A stretch of 64,000 bases of DNA. Source: Chromatiaceae bacterium (GTDB lineage: Bacteria; Pseudomonadota; Gammaproteobacteria; Chromatiales; Chromatiaceae). How positions within the stretch are numbered: position 1 is the stretch's first letter; the number at the start of each line of letters is the position of its first letter. A program made the translations under genes and the position numbers. The notes below the pieces were generated by a model. That model saw nothing but the letters and a program-made list of their open reading frames with translations. It ran no database searches and was not told where the DNA came from. This document shows, in pieces, positions 33,782-41,860 of the stretch. The DNA lies in the NCBI GenBank assembly GCA_024235175.1, contig JACKMX010000003.1, positions 310,001 to 374,000 of the forward strand, written 5' to 3'.

Positions 33782-34459
33782 TTACTCTTTTAACCTGAGC
33801 TTCAAGCTGCCTTCCTCCACCTTTACCGCAGCCACCCCGTCCGAAAACGTTTTCCAAAAGCCCTCATCATTGCCAAACTCCCCAACCAGATCGATATTTT
33901 TAAGACCTCCCAGCCAGGCATTGGGGATGGGCACTCCCATGAGTGTGACACCCCTGAGCTTTACCACCGGCCGCCCGCCTTCGTAGGAAAACTCGACGCC
34001 GGTACGGGCGCGCAGCGTCTTGCCGCCAAAGATTGGAAAGTCCTCATCCATCGGTATTAATATCCTGGCGCTGATCAGGTTATCCGAAAGGTCGATTGCC
34101 ACACGCTTCGCCAGATCGGTATTTTTAGCCAACAGTGAGTTTAATTCACGTTCGCTGAAGTGGATGTCCCTGGATGCCCCGGCCTCGCTGTAGGCTTCCG
34201 GTTTAAGCGCGTCGCCGGTACCGGGTCCGCCTCTGTTGGCTGTGGTGTGCGGGGAGTCCAGACTCTCCAGTTTGGCGGACAGTACCGACATCTCCCGTTC
34301 ATTAAGGGCGACCGGAGTGAATTCCGATGGGAACAGATATAACTTAACCAGCCACAGTGTTATACCTGCAGTTAGGACCATGGCAAGGAGAACAATGGCA
34401 AGTATTTGCGGCCAGCCCAGTCGTTTCGGCTCACGGGCATAGGGTTGTGCCGATTCCAT
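33782..34459 (-). CDS. Single-pass hypothetical protein with a periplasmic beta domain
   Basis: This 225-residue protein has an N-terminal transmembrane segment (about 17-40). It continues with a low-complexity linker and a beta-rich domain ending VKVEEGSLKLRLKE. The SERELNSLLAKNTDLAKRVA segment resembles lipid- or membrane-binding beta domains found in many uncharacterised gammaproteobacterial proteins. GGAGGGGAAACAG precedes the ATG. It probably forms an operon with the gene at 33222-33737. Confidence 0.6.
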   Translation of the reverse strand: MESAQPYAREPKRLGWPQILAIVLLAMVLTAGITLWLVKLYLFPSEFTPVALNEREMSVLSAKLESLDSPHTTANRGGPGTGDALKPEAYSEAGASRDIHFSERELNSLLAKNTDLAKRVAIDLSDNLISARILIPMDEDFPIFGGKTLRARTGVEFSYEGGRPVVKLRGVTLMGVPIPNAWLGGLKNIDLVGEFGNDEGFWKTFSDGVAAVKVEEGSLKLRLKE

Positions 34460-34685
34460 CTGTTTCCCCTCCAGTTGCTATTCAGTCAAGAAGCTTAGTT
34501 TCCAACCCGCCTTCTCTCCAATTATGCACTCTTTCCTGTTGCCAAATGTAAACTTATTTGAACAGTACTCGGATCATCGTCCCGGCAGATTCGGTTTTGA
34601 TTTATCATTGATTGCCGTGGACAAGGGATCCGGTTATTCTCATGCCAATTTCCCGGATCAAGACTGAAGATCACGTCCACTGGAT

Positions 34686-34842
34686 AGTTGGCGTCCAGAA
34701 ACACCCATCCATGGCATGTTTCTGGAACGAAACCGGAAAATGCGATTTCCCGGTTTCTTCATTTTCAAAGACTTATCATCTTTGAAAATGTTGGCACATC
34801 CATGTGCCAAGCTAGTGCCCGCCGTTTCCGGACGGACACTAA
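34686..34842. repeat. 157-bp multi-hairpin repeat, copy 1
   Basis: This lies in the 34460-34873 gap, between divergent genes. It consists of a row of hairpins: CCAGAAACA/TGTTTCTGG, AAACCGG/CCGGTTT, CATTTTCAAAGA/TCTTTGAAAATG (12-bp perfect arms), GGCACAT/ATGTGCC and TAGTGCCCG/CGGACACTA. The second copy at 38851 has the same length and strand and differs at about nine positions. The part of the gap before 34686 shows nothing clear. Confidence 0.85.
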
Positions 34843-34873
34843 ATAACCTAAGACATTGTCAGGAGGAAGAAAA

Positions 34874-35206
34874 ATGCAAGTGGTCTTAAAGGAGAGCCAG
34901 GCTCAGGAACCATTCAGTTTCGCTTTTATAAATGCCGAAGGTCAGTCGGTTGTAAAAAGTGAAAACTACAAAGCGAAAAAAAGCGCGCTCAGCGGTATTG
35001 AGTCGGTTAAGAAAAATTGCCTCAATGATGGCCGGTATGAGATGAAGGAGTCGAAAAACGGAAAATTATATTTTAACGTCAAAGCTTCCAATGGGCAGGT
35101 TGTCGGGACCAGCATGATGTTCGCCACTGAAGCTGACCGAAACAGTGCGATCGCGGAACTCAAGAGCGACGCTGCAGGTGCCGCGGTAAAAGAGCAGAGC
35201 GCCTGA
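34874..35206 (+). CDS. YegP-family (DUF1508) protein
   Basis: This 110-residue protein holds two DUF1508 units of about 50 residues, each with the pattern GQxVxxSExY-x-xK-x2A-x-x-GIxSVxxN (for example SALSGIESVKKN). YegP-like proteins are small stress-linked proteins of unknown biochemical role. The ATG at 34874 is favoured because AGGAGGAAG sits just upstream. It is followed by a CDGSH gene 134 bp later. Confidence 0.85.
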   Translation: MQVVLKESQAQEPFSFAFINAEGQSVVKSENYKAKKSALSGIESVKKNCLNDGRYEMKESKNGKLYFNVKASNGQVVGTSMMFATEADRNSAIAELKSDAAGAAVKEQSA

Positions 35207-35230
35207 TAATAACGGTTAGTCTGCGATCGA

Positions 35231-35246
35231 GAGGCCTGCAGGCCTC
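35231..35246. repeat. 16-bp perfect palindrome downstream of the DUF1508 gene
   Basis: GAGGCCTGCAGGCCTC is a perfect palindrome. No T-run follows, so it is not a classical terminator. The following bases, 35265-35310, can form a second imperfect hairpin (TGCCTGG/CCAGGCA). Confidence 0.5.
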
Positions 35247-35340
35247 AGCAAAACCGATTGCCTGGTCCTTCCCTCTGGAGACCTTCTTCTTGGCGGAGGG
35301 CCAGGCATGTAAAGCCTGGAATTAATCAAGGAATAGCGAC

Positions 35341-35586
35341 ATGTCCAAACCAGAAGTACCGGCGACCAGTCCGAAGTCAGTGCATCTCGCCGCTGGAGAT
35401 GAGGTCTGGTGGTGCAGTTGCGGCAGATCGAAGGATCAACCTTTCTGTGACGGCTCACACAGGGTTACGGATTTTGAGCCTGTCCGATTCAAGGTCGAAA
35501 AAGAGGGCAGCTATTTTTTTTGCCAGTGCAAAATGACGAAAACCCCGCCGCTTTGTGATGGAACTCATAAACAATTGACTGACTAG
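35341..35586 (+). CDS. Dual CDGSH iron-sulfur domain protein
   Basis: This 81-residue protein carries two CDGSH-type [2Fe-2S] sites, each with a C-x-C-x10-C-x3-H spacing: CSCGRSKDQPFCDGSH and CQCKMTKTPPLCDGTH. This is the bacterial double-motif form of the mitoNEET superfamily. Such proteins bind redox-active Fe-S clusters and take part in iron or redox homeostasis. It is complete, with a normal RBS (AAGGAAT). Confidence 0.92.
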   Translation: MSKPEVPATSPKSVHLAAGDEVWWCSCGRSKDQPFCDGSHRVTDFEPVRFKVEKEGSYFFCQCKMTKTPPLCDGTHKQLTD

Positions 35587-35607
35587 CCTCGATGTATATC
35601 GTCAAGC

Positions 35608-36438
35608 TTAGTGCGTATTGACCATGTTGCGATCATTCAGGGACCAGTCGTACGCGTAATCGTCGATACCATCTATGCCGTCAAGTTTGTTTGACAAAGG
35701 TGGCTTTGCATAGCGTTTCAGGTGTGCAATAACGCCATTTTCGCTATTTTCGAAGTCCATCTGGAACCATTTGTAGATGCTGGATACCCGAAGTTTTCCA
35801 TCAAGGACTTTTGCTCCGCGTGGGTGGTTTATGTAATCGCTTGCAGCGGATTCAAGCAACTCTTCCGTGTTGGCTTCAGTGAAGGCTTGTGGTTGCAGGT
35901 TTGGGCAGCCCACAGAGGCGCAATTGAGCGCATAATGGAGTCTGTTATCCTTCCAGATGGGTCTGAGTATTCGATGCTCGATATCATCCAGACTCAACTC
36001 GAGCCCCTCAATACTGAGTATTTTGTCACCCCAGGGGCCGTCTGCAAAAAGTCCGGGCGAAGTATCTATGTCGCGAATGGTTTGCACCGGATAGTGCTCA
36101 AGAATGGTCGCCACAGTGGCTGCGTTGTATAAATTGATCCAGAACGCCAACTGCTGGGGGCGGGTCAGTTTCGATACCGGGATAGCTTGCAGGTTGACCA
36201 TATACTGATTCAGCGCCTGGAGTTCCTTTGCAGCACTGGCGTAGTCCAGCAGATTGAGACCGTCACTGCTGCTGCTTAGGTGCCTGGCAAGGAATTGCTG
36301 CCAGTAGTCATGGTCCGGTTTCAGCGTCTCTGTATCGGCCGATTCCAACCAGGCCGGCCAGAGTCGGGATTCTGGGGCAGCCTGCGAAGGTTGTTGAAAA
36401 AATGTGGCCAAGAACAGGAAGAAGGCAAGATATCGCAT
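35608..36438 (-). CDS. DUF547 exported protein
   Basis: This protein of about 276 residues has a signal peptide (MRYLAFFLFLATFF...SQAA). A DUF547 domain follows with QLAFWINLYNA, LNCASVGCPNL and a conserved His/Cys set. DUF547 resembles papain/transglutaminase-fold proteins, but its activity is not established. The ATG at 36438 starts at the signal peptide; an in-frame start at 36522 would add a non-hydrophobic leader. Confidence 0.85.
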   Translation of the reverse strand: MRYLAFFLFLATFFQQPSQAAPESRLWPAWLESADTETLKPDHDYWQQFLARHLSSSSDGLNLLDYASAAKELQALNQYMVNLQAIPVSKLTRPQQLAFWINLYNAATVATILEHYPVQTIRDIDTSPGLFADGPWGDKILSIEGLELSLDDIEHRILRPIWKDNRLHYALNCASVGCPNLQPQAFTEANTEELLESAASDYINHPRGAKVLDGKLRVSSIYKWFQMDFENSENGVIAHLKRYAKPPLSNKLDGIDGIDDYAYDWSLNDRNMVNTH

Positions 36439-36901
36439 CACTCTATCAATCTCCGGATTAAATTTGAGTAGATGACCGGGAAATGTCGCCATTCCATTCA
36501 TCGACCATGCTTTAAAACGCAATCGTTATGGCTTACGCAGAAACGGCTCTTCGCGAGACTATTTTATTTTGACTCAAGGGGTGAATCTACGTCACATTTT
36601 TTCACATTGGCAACTCAAGCGGGGGTATATTGACTCCTGCCTCTCATTCAAATCGAGTAGTATTGGTCGCCAGTCGTAAAAGTTCATAGAAATCAAATAA
36701 TGACAGACTGTTTCCAGATTATTCCGAGTATATCCGCTGTACGATTTTTGGACAGTCGTCTGTTAATACTTTGATATTATGGGCTATTTCGCCCAAATCC
36801 TTCGGCTAAAAACACTAGCGGCAACAGCAAAAAAGGGCTAGGCTTTCTTTAGGTCAAGGAGTATTGCAGAAAACCTAACATTCAATCTTGAGGAAGGTGT
36901 T
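36439..36901. other. 463-bp AT-rich intergenic region between divergent genes
   Basis: No gene, clear repeat or strong promoter pair is recognised. The only notable feature is a strong AT-rich stretch with short direct repeats around 36580-36790. It must contain promoters for the genes at 36902 (+) and 36438 (-). Confidence 0.5.
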
Positions 36902-37192
36902 ATGGAGAACCACTATAAGGAAGTACTCAGATTTCAACTCATGGAGGAGATTGGAAAAATCAACACCCATGTGGCAGCGCTGGGTAAGCCCAAGGGGACA
37001 GTGGAGCGTTCGCTGATCGCGCGCTACGGGAAATTGTTGTTCGTCAGTCAACAGCTGATGGACACACTCCCGAAACTGCAGGCGATCAGCACCGATACCC
37101 GACAGATTGAAACGCATCCTGATGGCGATACCACCCCCATTATTCCGAAGCACATGAGGGGATCTTTCAGTCGGCGCTTCGGTTTGGCCTGA
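36902..37192 (+). CDS. Hypothetical 96-residue protein
   Basis: This soluble, helical small protein has basic and hydrophobic patches and a Thr/Pro tail. The start is supported by GAGGAAGGTGTT directly before the ATG. Its 3' end overlaps the convergent GGDEF gene by 26 bp. No domain recognised. Confidence 0.55.
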   Translation: MENHYKEVLRFQLMEEIGKINTHVAALGKPKGTVERSLIARYGKLLFVSQQLMDTLPKLQAISTDTRQIETHPDGDTTPIIPKHMRGSFSRRFGLA

Positions 37193-38300
37193 CGGTTCGG
37201 TTTCTTCCGAGTCGTTTGGCTGCATAAAGCGCCACATCTGCGTCGTCAAGAAGTGCTTTACCGGGATCTTCCAGGTCTCCCTTAGATAGTTCACTGATGC
37301 CGATGGAGGCGGTGATCTGCAGTTTTGTGCCCTGATTCAGGGTAACCGGGTCTTTCGCGATACGGAGGCGGATCCGTTCGGCAATTTTGAATGCTTCTTC
37401 GGAATCTGTCTGTGGCAATAAGAGTGCAAACTCCTCACCGCCGAAGCGGGTGGCTACATCTGACACACGCAGACAATCACAGATCCTGAGTGAGATCTCC
37501 TGAAGCACAAGGTCACCTGCGCTGTGGCCATGGAGATCATTGACGCGCTTGAAGTGGTCGGCATCGATGAACAGGCAGCTCAGTGGATGCCCATAACGCC
37601 GACTTCGGGCAACCTCCTCATTTAACCGTTTCTGCAGATAGCGGCGGTTATGCATACCGGTCAATGCATCGGTAAGTCCGCTGATGACCATATGTTCACG
37701 GTTGGTGGCATTCTCCAGGCAGACGGCGCCAATCGAAGCCAGGCGGTCGAGGAAGTCCGTTGCGTGGTGGCGCGTGAATCGGGTTGGATTCTGACTACCC
37801 AGATTAAGCACGCCAACCAACTGATTGCGGCGGATCATCGGCAGCATGGCGATGCTGCAGATCAAATCCCTGCCGGGAAAGAGTCTGCGGTGTTCTGCGC
37901 CGAGGAAGGGTCCCAACCGCGTATTTTGGAGATTGGCATAGGCGGGCGAGAAATCCGTCAGTCTGTCAACGAAAAACAGATTGTTACCGAGGTCGCGGGA
38001 GCTGCCGGAAATGGTCAGCAGATGTCGCAGTTCGTGGTTTGGATCCGGTAGAACGAGGCTGATAGCCTCGAGGCGAAAGGAGTGCTGCAGGCCCGAGGTA
38101 AGGGCTTTAAGCAGTTGTGGCAGATCTTCTGCGCCAAGCAGCGCGATTTCACGCTCATGGCAGCGCTTGAAGGTCTCCTCACTTAATCTGGCTTCCTCCG
38201 TCAGCTCGAGCAGTTTTTGCCGCAGCCATCTGTTTTCGGAGTGCGGGCTTTGAAATTGATTTTCGAGTGATGAGCCAGGCATAAGCTGGATATCGGCCAA
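37167..38300 (-). CDS. GAF-GGDEF diguanylate cyclase
   Basis: This 377-residue protein is soluble, with no transmembrane segment. Residues about 40-205 form a GAF/DUF484-like sensor region, and about 215-375 a GGDEF domain with active site GGEEF and an upstream RxxD inhibitory site (RVSD). It should make c-di-GMP and feel product inhibition. It is the second c-di-GMP synthase in the window and the only one with a canonical motif. The signal sensed is unknown. Confidence 0.9.
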   Translation of the reverse strand: MADIQLMPGSSLENQFQSPHSENRWLRQKLLELTEEARLSEETFKRCHEREIALLGAEDLPQLLKALTSGLQHSFRLEAISLVLPDPNHELRHLLTISGSSRDLGNNLFFVDRLTDFSPAYANLQNTRLGPFLGAEHRRLFPGRDLICSIAMLPMIRRNQLVGVLNLGSQNPTRFTRHHATDFLDRLASIGAVCLENATNREHMVISGLTDALTGMHNRRYLQKRLNEEVARSRRYGHPLSCLFIDADHFKRVNDLHGHSAGDLVLQEISLRICDCLRVSDVATRFGGEEFALLLPQTDSEEAFKIAERIRLRIAKDPVTLNQGTKLQITASIGISELSKGDLEDPGKALLDDADVALYAAKRLGRNRTVRPNRSAD

Positions 38301-38373
38301 AGCTGGAGGGGCTTTAATTCCTCAGTGTAAAACACCCAGGGAGGGGTGCTGAAATGAGAACATGGAGGTTTTT

Positions 38374-38847
38374 ATGAGAGTACTTCTGTTTGCGCGAAAT
38401 CAGCGCATGATCATGGTTTGCGGAGTGATTTTTTTTCTGATGACTGCCGGAGTGAAGCCGGTATACCCAGAAAGCCGAGTGTTCAAATGTACCGGTGCAT
38501 CAGGGCAGATCACTTTTAGTCAGACTGGTTGTAAGCGCGGTATCAGCGAATCTCTGGTGGTGAAAAATCCGGATGTAGGCTGGGTCAACCTGGAGAAGGT
38601 GGTCTCAAAGTTTAAGACCAAATCCAGCAATGAGCGGAACAGGCAGCCAAAGCCTGAGGCATCACGCCCCCGCAGAGGAGGTGATCGTGCTCAGAAACAA
38701 CGCTGTTGGAAGGCCCGTAAAAAAGTGGCGAGAATTGAGCGTGAATTGATGCACGGGTATAAACCCGCCCGCGGAGAGGAGTTGCGCTATCAGCGCCTGG
38801 AGCAGGAAGAGTATATTGCGCTTTTCTGTAAGGAGCCGCTTCCCTGA
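38374..38847 (+). CDS. Exported DUF4124-like protein
   Basis: This protein of about 157 residues has a signal peptide, then the DUF4124 signature VFKCTGASGQITFSQTGC and a Lys/Arg-rich tail with two more Cys. DUF4124 proteins are exported gammaproteobacterial proteins of unknown function. The ATG at 38374 is preferred because ATGGAGG at 38362 serves as its RBS, spaced seven bases away. It ends three bases before the repeat at 38851. Confidence 0.75.
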   Translation: MRVLLFARNQRMIMVCGVIFFLMTAGVKPVYPESRVFKCTGASGQITFSQTGCKRGISESLVVKNPDVGWVNLEKVVSKFKTKSSNERNRQPKPEASRPRRGGDRAQKQRCWKARKKVARIERELMHGYKPARGEELRYQRLEQEEYIALFCKEPLP

Positions 38848-38850
38848 TCC

Positions 38851-39007
38851 AGTTAGCGTCCAGAAACACCCATCCATGGGATGTTTCTGGAACGAAACCG
38901 GAAAATGCTGTTTCCCGGTTTTTTCATTTTCAAAGACTTATCATCTTTGAAAATGTTGGCACATTCATGTGCCGGGCTAGTGCCCGCCGTTTCCGGTCGG
39001 ACACTAA
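38851..39007. repeat. 157-bp multi-hairpin repeat, copy 2
   Basis: Same orientation, length and hairpin series as copy 1 at 34686, with about nine differences by eye (about 94% identity). It sits between two convergent genes, whereas copy 1 sits between divergent ones. It may serve here as a bidirectional terminator, but its varied contexts suggest a dispersed repeat that has been co-opted. Confidence 0.85.
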
Positions 39008-39042
39008 TTTATATGCCCAGGCCGGGGAGTGCGGTGAGAAGG

Positions 39043-40122
39043 TCAGAATCCGCTGTCGAGTCGCCACAGCTGATAGTTGGACTGGTACATATAACCACCA
39101 CCAGCCACATAGAGCAGTACGTTGCGCAGGCGGTAAAACTGCACAACCGAATCGACTCGAATGATCTCTTTTCCATGCTGATCAAAAAAGAGGATTGACG
39201 GGGTGTAGAAAAGCCCAAGTTTGCGCGCCCACTTCCGGGCACTGGTCATTTCACCATCAGGTGTGATCACCGGCGTATCTGCATTTATGTCCAGCTGCAC
39301 GTTTTCAAATTGCCTGAAAAGATCGCTGATCGCAGCTTCACCAAGCGGCTGTGAATGGAGCACATTGCAGGCATGGCAGTCACCCTGTTCGAAAAAAACG
39401 GCCAGAGGGCGTTCTGCCGGGAATCTGCGGCGATCCAGCGCGAAGGGTGGAGGGGAGAAAAAAGTCTCGTCGTTCAGCTCACCCGGCTCGAATGCCAGGG
39501 CATCGGATCCACGTTCCAGGAAATCAACGAAGGACTCTTTGCGAAAGTGTCCGTCGGCGACATATTCCAATGCCGCACGGAATTTGTAAGGCGGATAATA
39601 GCCGCGCAGACGGAGAGCCTCAGCTCCGGTCCTGTCGTAGAAGATCAGTGACGGCGTAAAATTGGTCTTTTCGCGCAAGGCAAATTCACGCTCGGTCAAG
39701 GTAACTCCGTTCATGTCGACAACCTCGTCCACTCCCCAGATGTCTATTGGGATAACGTCGAAATTGCGCTGGGTGTAGGTCGATATATCGTGCTGGCCGA
39801 AATTTACTGTCATCAATAGCTTGCAGTAGGCACAACGCCGCTGACCGAAGTAGACGATAATTCCCATTTTGTCGGCTGCCAGAGCTTCTTTAAGATCCTC
39901 CTGAAGATCAAGAAAACTCTGCTTGAACCATCCGGGGTGCTCCATCGGCTCCTGCAGCGGGCGGTCTTCGAACTCGAAGGCGGTGTCAGGCTCTTGCTGC
40001 CCGGCGAACGTGGTGGCCTGGACCAATAAGCAGACGGTTCCTGTGACGATCCAGAACAGGATGCGCCGCAAGTAAGGGCATCCCAGTTGAACAGGATGTT
40101 TGTTACCCGTGGTTTTTTTCAC
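39043..40122 (-). CDS. Exported protein with two thioredoxin-fold domains
   Basis: This 359-residue protein has a signal peptide or membrane anchor (about 15-40) and then two thioredoxin-like domains. Each has a redox CxxC: RRCAYCKLL near residue 105 and GDCHACNVL near 255. Each also carries a cis-Pro region (TPSLIFYD, TPSILFFDQ). It is probably a periplasmic thiol-disulfide protein of the SoxW/DsbD-partner type. I choose GTG 40122, which overlaps nudE by 20 bp, because it gives a clean signal peptide. The longest in-frame start (40290) would overlap nudE by about 190 bp and has no signal sequence. Confidence 0.78.
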   Translation of the reverse strand: MKKTTGNKHPVQLGCPYLRRILFWIVTGTVCLLVQATTFAGQQEPDTAFEFEDRPLQEPMEHPGWFKQSFLDLQEDLKEALAADKMGIIVYFGQRRCAYCKLLMTVNFGQHDISTYTQRNFDVIPIDIWGVDEVVDMNGVTLTEREFALREKTNFTPSLIFYDRTGAEALRLRGYYPPYKFRAALEYVADGHFRKESFVDFLERGSDALAFEPGELNDETFFSPPPFALDRRRFPAERPLAVFFEQGDCHACNVLHSQPLGEAAISDLFRQFENVQLDINADTPVITPDGEMTSARKWARKLGLFYTPSILFFDQHGKEIIRVDSVVQFYRLRNVLLYVAGGGYMYQSNYQLWRLDSGF

Positions 40123-40660
40123 GTGCCAACAGCTCTTTGGCCAGATAAAACGCTGTGATCGAACGCGATTCTGTAAAATCATCCCGCAGCAGAAGTGCGT
40201 CCAGATCATCAAGTTTCCAGGGTACGACTTCAATGGGTTCGGGTTCATCTCCGGGTAATCGCTTCGGGTAGAGATTCCTTGCCAGAACAATATGAGTATT
40301 GTGCAAAAGATAGCCCGGTGCCATGGTTACCGACCTGATCAGATCCAGACGTCCGGCGGCATAGCCCACCTCTTCCTGTAACTCCCGGTTGGCTGCGTCG
40401 AGCAGATTTTCGCCGTCCTCAACGCGTCCCTTGACGAAGCTGAGCTCGTAACGCTCCATGCCTGCGGTGTATTCGCGGATCAATAGCACTGTTTTTTCGT
40501 CCAACAGGGGAACGACCATCACCGCCCCCCGGGATGAGCCCAACAGGCGTTGGTAGACTCTGGTTGCGCCATTTGCGAACTCCAGGTCCATCTCTTCGAT
40601 GCGGAATATTCCGGTGTCGTTGATGAGCCGGCGGGAACGGATGACGGGTTTGTTTGGCAT
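40103..40660 (-). CDS. nudE: ADP compounds hydrolase NudE
   Basis: This 185-residue Nudix hydrolase cleaves ADP-ribose, NADH and Ap3A. The Nudix box is intact (GRVEDGENLLDAANRELQEE, then VGY). The NudE N- and C-terminal sequences and length match the family. It is divergent from yrfG, a neighbour in E. coli as well. Confidence 0.93.
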   Translation of the reverse strand: MPNKPVIRSRRLINDTGIFRIEEMDLEFANGATRVYQRLLGSSRGAVMVVPLLDEKTVLLIREYTAGMERYELSFVKGRVEDGENLLDAANRELQEEVGYAAGRLDLIRSVTMAPGYLLHNTHIVLARNLYPKRLPGDEPEPIEVVPWKLDDLDALLLRDDFTESRSITAFYLAKELLAREKNHG

Positions 40661-40772
40661 AATGGATGTCTAATCTGCTGCTTGAGTGTTGGTGCCGACA
40701 AAAAGCTTAATGATTTTCCCGGGCCGGCGCTTTGGCTTTTGTCCGTTATTATAGATCTAACCCAGTATATTC

Positions 40773-41456
40773 ATGGCTACTCACCTTAAACTGATGATCG
40801 ACTGGAACCAAATAGAACTGCTGTTGCTGGATATGGATGGTACTCTGCTTGACCTGCATTTCGACAACCATTTCTGGCTTGAACACGTACCTATGCGCTA
40901 CGCAGAGGCGTATGGTCTTTCCAGGCAGGATGCTCGGGCGCAGTTATTTGCCCGTTATCAACGCATGGAGGGTACGCTCCAATGGTACTGCATCGACCAT
41001 TGGAGTGAGGAACTGGGGCTTGATATTGCATTACTTAAAGCAGAGGTGGAACAGTTGATATCGGTGCACCCCTATGTGGTTGATTTTCTCAGGGCGATGG
41101 GTGAACAGGGCAGGCGCAGGGTTCTGGTCACCAATGCTCATCAGAAATCGCTCGCTTTGAAACTTAAGCGTACCCGGCTGGGTGGGTATCTCGACGGCGT
41201 TGTTTGTGCACATGATCTCGGATTGCCGAAGGAGGTACCGCTGTTTTGGGAAAAGTTGCAGCAGGTGGAGCCTTTCAATCCGCAGCGGACACTGTTTGTA
41301 GACGACAGCCCATCTGTGCTCGCCTCCGCCAGGGAGTATGGTATTCGCTGGCTGTTACGCGTATTGAAACCCGACACCAGGTCGCCTGCCAGGGAAGCCG
41401 GAGGTTTTCCGGCGATTCACGATTTCTCTGAACTGCTCCCATCAGGCAGAGGCTGA
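40773..41456 (+). CDS. yrfG: GMP/IMP nucleotidase YrfG
   Basis: This 227-residue HAD-superfamily phosphatase hydrolyses GMP and IMP. HAD motif I DMDGTLLDL lies near residue 20, motif II VTNAHQK near 118 and motif III/IV KEVPLFWEK plus FVDDSP near 150-173. Adjacent nudE is classic gammaproteobacterial synteny. It ends two bases from the convergent ykgJ-like gene. Confidence 0.92.
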   Translation: MATHLKLMIDWNQIELLLLDMDGTLLDLHFDNHFWLEHVPMRYAEAYGLSRQDARAQLFARYQRMEGTLQWYCIDHWSEELGLDIALLKAEVEQLISVHPYVVDFLRAMGEQGRRRVLVTNAHQKSLALKLKRTRLGGYLDGVVCAHDLGLPKEVPLFWEKLQQVEPFNPQRTLFVDDSPSVLASAREYGIRWLLRVLKPDTRSPAREAGGFPAIHDFSELLPSGRG

Positions 41457-41458
41457 CA

Positions 41459-41839
41459 TTACCGACCCCAGGTTTTAAATCGTTTCTTGCAATAGCTCAG
41501 CAGCTCTTCATAGTTGCGGAAGTGTAACTGGAAACCTTTTTCCGCTGGTTCGTCGTATTCACACCAGTCATTATCGTAATCACGACAAATCTGGGGACGG
41601 CTTTGGTAGATACCACAGCCACCATTCGCCTGCAGATGGGAGCAGTCAGCCTCGACCAGCAGGAACCAGCCGTCACTGTCCTTGTAGATGCTGATTCCCC
41701 GGTGTGAAACCTGCCACAACAGATGTTCGAAATCTCTTTTTGAGCGCGGGGCCGCTCCCAGTGCCTCGGTAATGTAGGTGCAGCACCTGGAGCCGGAACA
41801 GAGGCTGCATTTGTTGTTTATTGTGAGCATATCTGGCAC
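41459..41839 (-). CDS. YkgJ-family cysteine cluster protein
   Basis: This 126-residue protein has the CxxC-type N-terminal cluster CSLCSGSRCC and further Cys in DCSHLQANGGCGIY and RPQICRDY. These form the zinc or iron-binding UPF0153 (YkgJ) cluster. The role of the family is not established. It is followed 21 bp away by rhlB, but on the same strand downstream of it, so the two may share a transcript. Confidence 0.85.
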   Translation of the reverse strand: MPDMLTINNKCSLCSGSRCCTYITEALGAAPRSKRDFEHLLWQVSHRGISIYKDSDGWFLLVEADCSHLQANGGCGIYQSRPQICRDYDNDWCEYDEPAEKGFQLHFRNYEELLSYCKKRFKTWGR

Positions 41840-41860
41840 CGGCCGGGAGACTGACCGAGG

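Noticed and set aside
40123..40290. N-terminal extension of the double-thioredoxin gene
   Set aside because: It would lie entirely inside nudE and lacks a signal peptide; GTG 40122 gives a clean one.
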